64,000 nt of DNA from the NCBI GenBank assembly GCA_965237875.1, contig CBDEGP010000002.1, positions 62,001 to 126,000 on the forward strand, written 5' to 3'. How positions within the stretch are numbered: the first letter of the stretch is position 1; each line of letters begins with the position of its first letter. Below are positions 60,106 through 64,000 of the stretch, in pieces. Below the pieces are notes generated by a model. That model was not told where the DNA came from and did no database searches. It saw only the letters and a program-made list of their open reading frames with translations. Source of the DNA: DAOUJI01 sp965237875. Lineage in GTDB: Bacteria > Chloroflexota > Dehalococcoidia > Lucifugimonadales > JAGWBF01. The translations under genes and the position numbers were made by a program.

Positions 60106-62904
60106 ATGCTGGCAACCTCGGTTGGAAAGAAACGGTTCGTCGGGCTGGTTCTGCTTGTCGCCATAGTCGTCCTGTTTCTGTCATTCAACAGGTTCCCCAA
60201 GCTGGATGCCGTCGGAGCCGATCTGGACGCCGTGTCGGCGCCGGAGGTCCAGTGTTTCCAGGGATTCTGCATCGAGAGAGAACCCGGCCAGAGCTTATTC
60301 TCTCGTTGGTGGGTCTTCTCAGTGACCTACCTGCGCCTGGTGGCCCTGGGAATGACCTTTGCCTTCGTCGTGGCGGGCCTTGCTGAAGCCTTTTTGTTCC
60401 CCCCTGGCAGCAACCGGGACGTGTTTTCGGGACGTACACTTAGACAGACAGCCACAGGCATGGCCATAGGTCCGGTGATGAACCTGTGCTCCGCCTGCAT
60501 CGTACCGGTTTCTTCGGCCTTCCAAAGGAGAGGCATTGGGATAGCCGGGTCGATAGCTATGGTGCAGAGCTCCGCCACCATGAACATCCCAGCCCTGGCA
60601 ATGGTCTTCTTCGTGTTTTCCCCCTTGCTCGGTTTCAGCCGCTTGTTTCTGGCCATAATCGGAGCCGTTCTCATCGGTCCGATCGTGGTGATGGCCATGC
60701 GCCGCAAGCGCGAAGAGGAGCAGCCTTGGGTCTCGGTGGAAACCCCTGACTCCGTTCAGGAGCCGATGGAGGAGGGTTGGGGTCCCGCTTTGCGAGAGGC
60801 TTTCCGAGATTGGGCGAAGTCCAGCATAGGATACCTGCTGCGTCTGGGTCCCATCATGGTAGTGGCCGGTTTCGGCAGCGGCCTGGCCATACAGTGGATC
60901 AGCCCCGAGGTCGTGCCTGAATACCTGGGGAACGACGTCTATGGCGTAATTATCGCCGCCACCTTCGGCTTGCTCATAAACGTGCCCCTGCTCTTCGAAA
61001 TTCCCTTGGTGGCGTTGCTGTTGTTGGTAGGCATGGGGACGGCGCCTGCGGCGACTCTTCTGTTCACGGCGGCGGCAGGCGGCCCCATAACCTTCTGGGG
61101 GCTGGCTAAAGTGATGCCCAAGCGGGCGGTGGGCGCCTTCGCCGCCGCCACCTGGATTTTGGGAGCCATCGGAGGAATGGCCGTAATGGGCATAGGCGCC
61201 CTGGTCTGGGAAGACTCCGGAGGCCTCCAAGTAACGGAAGCCGCCTCGCCCGCGGTCAGGCTGACCGAAGACGAACTCAGCGCCAGGGGCGTCCAACCGG
61301 CTACTTTCGTCGATGTCTCCGCCAGTGCAGGGCTCGACTTCGGGCATAGACGCGATGATTCCCTCTTCAATTTTGGCGGCGGGGCAGCCGCCGGAGACTA
61401 TAACGGCGACGGTCTTCTGGACATCTACGTGACCAACTCCGCGGGAGCCAACGCCCTCTACCGGAACAACGGAGACGGCGCTTTCACCAACGTGGCCCTA
61501 GCCGCCGGAGTTGACGACAAGAGGTCTCGAGGCCACGGCGCAGGCTGGGGGGACTATGACAATGACGGCGACCTGGACCTGTTCGTGGCCAACTACGGCG
61601 CCAGCAAGCTGTTCCGGAACCTGGGGGACGGAACGTTCGCCGACGTTACCGGCCACGCCGGGGTTGCAGACCCGGACGGCTCATACCGCACCACCGGCGT
61701 AGCTTGGGGCGACTACGACCGCGACGGCTGCCTGGACCTTCTGGTCGTCCGCCACCTGGACGACTCCCGTTTCGGTCTGCGGGCCCTGGGAAGAGCGTTC
61801 AGCGAGAACGTCAGGCCGCTGGCCCTCTACCATAACGACTGCAGCGGGACTTTTTCGCAGGTCACCGAGTTTCTGGGAGACGGGACCGGCTTTCCCAACG
61901 CTGTCAAGGGGGCGGGTTTCAAGCCTGCATTCTTCGACTACGACAACGACGGCGACCAGGACATATACGTGGTCAACGACTTTGGCGAAGAGAACCAGCC
62001 CAACGTGCTTTGGCGCAACGATGGCCCCGGTCCTTCAGGGAGGTGGAAGTTCACCGACGTGTCCAAGTCGTCCGGCTCGGATCTGGCTATTTTCGGCATG
62101 GGACTGGCCATCGGAGACTACGACCAGGACGGCGATCTCGACATGTACATGACTGACATAAGCGACAGTGAGTTCCTGGAGAACCGGGGCGACGGCGTCT
62201 TCGACAACGTCACCGTTAGAACGGGCGTAGGCAGAGGCACGCTGCCAGGAACCGACGGTGATGAGTCTGACGGGTGGGGGGCCGCATTCGCCGACCTGGA
62301 CAATGACGGGCTGCTGGACCTCTACTACGTGGCGGGGCAGATAGATTACAACGATCCAGAGCTGTGGGACCTCTATTACAACACCGGAATATCGGACATC
62401 AAGCTGTATCAAACTCCGCTGGACCAGCCCAACGCCGTTTTCATGAACGCCGGAGACGGGACTTTTCTGGACGTGTCCCACCTCAGCGGCGCTGACGACC
62501 CCGGGACCGGCAGAGAAGTGGCGGTGGCCGACTTCAACAACGACGGGCTTCTGGACCTGGCGGTTGTGAACATGGGCAGGCTGAACGGCGAATTTGGGAC
62601 CCTCCGCCTATTCCAAAACACCACGGACACCGGGAACCACTGGCTGCAAGTCAAGACTGTCGGGTCGACGTCCAACCGGGACGGCATGGGGGCGAGGATA
62701 ACGGCACAGGCGGGAGGCGTCACGCAGATTCGAGAGGTGGGCGCAGCACAGGGCCATATCTCCCACTCCGTGGTCCCAGTCCATTTCGGCTTGGGAGAGA
62801 ACACAATGGTGGACTGGGTAGAGGTCCGGTGGCCGTCAGGAAGGGTCCAGACTGTAACTGATGTGCCCGCGGACCGGCTGCTGACCCTGACAGAGCCGCA
62901 CTAA
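60106..62904 (+). CDS. permease fused to FG-GAP/VCBS propeller and ASPIC/UnbV domain
   Basis: A 932-aa fusion. Residues 1-375 form a membrane permease with about eight helices resembling the YraQ/ArsP-like DUF318 family, including the Cys motif NLCSACIVPVSSAFQRRG (Cys128, Cys131). Residues about 395-830 hold repeated FG-GAP units with calcium loops (GDYNGDGLLDIYV, GDYDNDGDLDLFV, FDYDNDGDQDIYV, ADLDNDGLLDLYY, ADFNNDGLLDLAV). Residues about 835-925 form an ASPIC/UnbV module (SNRDGMGARITAQAGG... HFGLG... VEVRWPSGRVQTV). The propeller should lie outside the membrane, where it could bind a ligand or substrate for the channel. The cargo is unknown; the family includes metalloid and cation exporters. 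Confidence 0.82.
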   Translation: MLATSVGKKRFVGLVLLVAIVVLFLSFNRFPKLDAVGADLDAVSAPEVQCFQGFCIEREPGQSLFSRWWVFSVTYLRLVALGMTFAFVVAGLAEAFLFPPGSNRDVFSGRTLRQTATGMAIGPVMNLCSACIVPVSSAFQRRGIGIAGSIAMVQSSATMNIPALAMVFFVFSPLLGFSRLFLAIIGAVLIGPIVVMAMRRKREEEQPWVSVETPDSVQEPMEEGWGPALREAFRDWAKSSIGYLLRLGPIMVVAGFGSGLAIQWISPEVVPEYLGNDVYGVIIAATFGLLINVPLLFEIPLVALLLLVGMGTAPAATLLFTAAAGGPITFWGLAKVMPKRAVGAFAAATWILGAIGGMAVMGIGALVWEDSGGLQVTEAASPAVRLTEDELSARGVQPATFVDVSASAGLDFGHRRDDSLFNFGGGAAAGDYNGDGLLDIYVTNSAGANALYRNNGDGAFTNVALAAGVDDKRSRGHGAGWGDYDNDGDLDLFVANYGASKLFRNLGDGTFADVTGHAGVADPDGSYRTTGVAWGDYDRDGCLDLLVVRHLDDSRFGLRALGRAFSENVRPLALYHNDCSGTFSQVTEFLGDGTGFPNAVKGAGFKPAFFDYDNDGDQDIYVVNDFGEENQPNVLWRNDGPGPSGRWKFTDVSKSSGSDLAIFGMGLAIGDYDQDGDLDMYMTDISDSEFLENRGDGVFDNVTVRTGVGRGTLPGTDGDESDGWGAAFADLDNDGLLDLYYVAGQIDYNDPELWDLYYNTGISDIKLYQTPLDQPNAVFMNAGDGTFLDVSHLSGADDPGTGREVAVADFNNDGLLDLAVVNMGRLNGEFGTLRLFQNTTDTGNHWLQVKTVGSTSNRDGMGARITAQAGGVTQIREVGAAQGHISHSVVPVHFGLGENTMVDWVEVRWPSGRVQTVTDVPADRLLTLTEPH

Positions 62905-62926
62905 GGGATCGTCTGAAGTGCAGGCC

Positions 62927-63844
62927 CTAGTCCGTTCCCCTGAGCCGCGGGTCCCAGATGTCCCGCAGCGAGTCGCCGAGCAGGTTCCACGCAAACACCA
63001 GGGTCGCGATGGCAAGCCCCGGGAATAAAGGCAGCCAGAGGCCCGAACCTATGAAGTTGGAGCGGGCTTCCTGGAGCATTCCGCCCCATGACGAAACGTC
63101 GGGGCCGACGCCGAGACCGAGGAAAGAGAGGCCCGCTTCGGCTATCACGGCGATGCCTATCTGGAAGGTGACCATAACAATCCATACGGCCAGGCAGTTG
63201 GGGAGTATGTGCCGCAGGATGATTCGGACGTCACTGGCGCCGACCGAACGAGCTGCCACGACGTAGTCCATCTCCCTAATGGACAGGGCTTGAGACCTGA
63301 TAATGCGCGCCGTGTTGGGTATGAACAATATGCACAGGGCGAGTATCACGTTCTCCAGAGAGCCGCCCCGGGCTGCCAATATGGCGATGGCCAAAATTAG
63401 GGCGGGGAAGGCGATCAGCCCGTCGATGAGGCGCTGGACCAAGAGGTCGATTATGCCTCCGAAATAGGCGCTGGCCACTCCCGCGACCAGCCCTATTCCA
63501 CAGCCCACGAAGGCGCTGATGAGGCCCACTTGCAGGGAGAGCCTGGTGCCCACCACTATCCGGCTGAACGTGTCCCGTCCCACGCTGTCGGTCCCCAACA
63601 AGTGCTGTGTGTTCGGAGGGAGAAACGTGGCGGTGGAAGTCCGGCCCTCATCGTGGGTCTTTATCAGGGGTGAAAACACGGCCACCACCAGCAACAGGAA
63701 GGCCAATATGGCACCGATGGCCCCCAGCGGCTTCTTCCTGGCAAAGCTCTTCAAGTTGGCCCACACGCCCTTGGCAGGCCTGATCCCGGTGGCCAAGGAA
63801 TTGTCAACGGATTGGTCGATGTGTCGTTCTTGTTCCATGTTCAC
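62927..63844 (-). CDS. peptide ABC transporter permease (DppC/OppC-like)
   Basis: The 305-aa inner-membrane subunit has an N-terminal OppC helix (KPLGAIGAILAFLLLVVAVFSPLI), then HLLGTDSVGRDTFSRIVVGTRLSLQVGLISAFVGCGIGLVAGVASAYFGG, the EAA loop around VVAARSVGASDVRIILRHILPN, and about five further helices. It pairs with the OppB-like gene that runs off the right edge. Cognate ATPases may be the pair at 50-52 kb, but they are not adjacent. Confidence 0.9.
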   Translation of the reverse strand: MNMEQERHIDQSVDNSLATGIRPAKGVWANLKSFARKKPLGAIGAILAFLLLVVAVFSPLIKTHDEGRTSTATFLPPNTQHLLGTDSVGRDTFSRIVVGTRLSLQVGLISAFVGCGIGLVAGVASAYFGGIIDLLVQRLIDGLIAFPALILAIAILAARGGSLENVILALCILFIPNTARIIRSQALSIREMDYVVAARSVGASDVRIILRHILPNCLAVWIVMVTFQIGIAVIAEAGLSFLGLGVGPDVSSWGGMLQEARSNFIGSGLWLPLFPGLAIATLVFAWNLLGDSLRDIWDPRLRGTD

Positions 63845-63860
63845 TCGCCGCTCGTGGGGC

Positions 63861-64000
63861 CTAGGCGTACCGTATCCTCGGATTGAGCCAAGCGTAGAGC
63901 AGGTCGACCAGCAGGTTCAGGACGAGAACGATGATGGTGATGACCACGACGATGGCCTGAATCAGCGGGAAGTCCCGGTGGCCGATGGCGTCGAAGAGGC
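63861..64000 (-). CDS. peptide ABC transporter permease (DppB/OppB-like), partial
   Basis: Only the C-terminal 46 residues are in the window: LFDAIGHRDFPLIQAIVVVITIIVLVLNLLVDLLYAWLNPRIRYA. The pattern (D-I/L-G-R/H-D-FPLIQ then a long helix and YAWLNPRIRY) is the standard end of OppB/DppB. The gene continues beyond the right edge and sits 16 bp ahead of the DppC-like gene, in one operon. Confidence 0.88.
   Translation of the reverse strand, partial: LFDAIGHRDFPLIQAIVVVITIIVLVLNLLVDLLYAWLNPRIRYA

Noticed and set aside
50046..63844. single operon joining OppD/F ATPases with the OppB/C permeases
   Set aside because: They are 11 kb apart and on opposite strands; a functional link remains possible but cannot be shown.
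1..64000. CRISPR array
   Set aside because: No regularly spaced direct repeats of 25-40 bp with unique spacers were seen; the only regular array is the in-frame 66-bp coding repeat at 12732-13571.

Overview
The window is a 64 kb stretch of GC-rich bacterial chromosome. It is densely coded, with many GTG/TTG starts and short overlapping junctions. The gene families point to Chloroflexota, most likely a Dehalococcoidia/SAR202-like lineage: split glycine dehydrogenase, cyclase-family hydrolases, LLM flavin oxidoreductases, NHL/SMP-30 propellers, VOC proteins, an FMN alpha-hydroxyacid dehydrogenase and CRTAC/ASPIC repeats. This placement is inferred from families only; no marker phylogeny was possible.

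Layout. 0-10.5 kb: two tandem dimeric-barrel proteins (the first cut by the window edge), a heterodimeric ABC exporter pair with complementary degenerate motifs, and a complete glycine cleavage cluster (gcvT-gcvH-gcvPA-gcvPB) followed by a HpcH/HpaI aldolase. 10.4-16.7 kb: coaBC and coaX (minus strand), a protein made of exact 22-residue repeats with its own terminator, a BrkB/YihY membrane protein, an acyl-CoA dehydrogenase and a DUF4258/YgiT toxin-antitoxin-like pair. 16.8-24.2 kb: a pair of related membrane-protein genes, one split by a 4.9 kb transposon. The transposon has 18-bp terminal inverted repeats and a 10-bp target duplication. It carries an IS4-type (YREK) transposase with a SWIM zinc finger and a cargo operon: HTH regulator, HNH nuclease-SF2 helicase fusion and a 214-aa protein, plus a divergent 97-aa gene. 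Removing the element and one target copy restores a 352-codon frame.

24-37 kb is an accessory and decaying region. It holds a frameshifted hypothetical gene, scars of SMP-30 and serine-recombinase genes in repeated copies, a wrecked ammonium transporter, an LLM oxidoreductase, a DUF3574 lipoprotein, a sulfatase-fold enzyme with Thr in place of the formylglycine Cys/Ser, a YbaY-type lipoprotein, SMP-30 and 3-hydroxyisobutyrate-dehydrogenase-like genes, and an IS1380 element.

37-54 kb is mostly core: acetyl-CoA synthetase, rsfS, ndk, thiL-tsaE-tsaB, tRNA-Lys, tRNA-Leu, oligopeptide ABC ATPases and lepA, interspersed with catabolic oxidoreductases. 54-64 kb: an FMN dehydrogenase, two tandem NHL propellers, a second cyclase, a frameshifted LLM gene, an unusual permease-FG-GAP-ASPIC fusion, and peptide ABC permeases running off the right edge. 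REP-like palindromes and MITE-like paired repeats occupy several intergenic gaps. The strongest candidates for new biology are the transposon with its HNH-helicase operon, the 22-residue repeat protein, the Thr-type sulfatase and the permease-propeller fusion.
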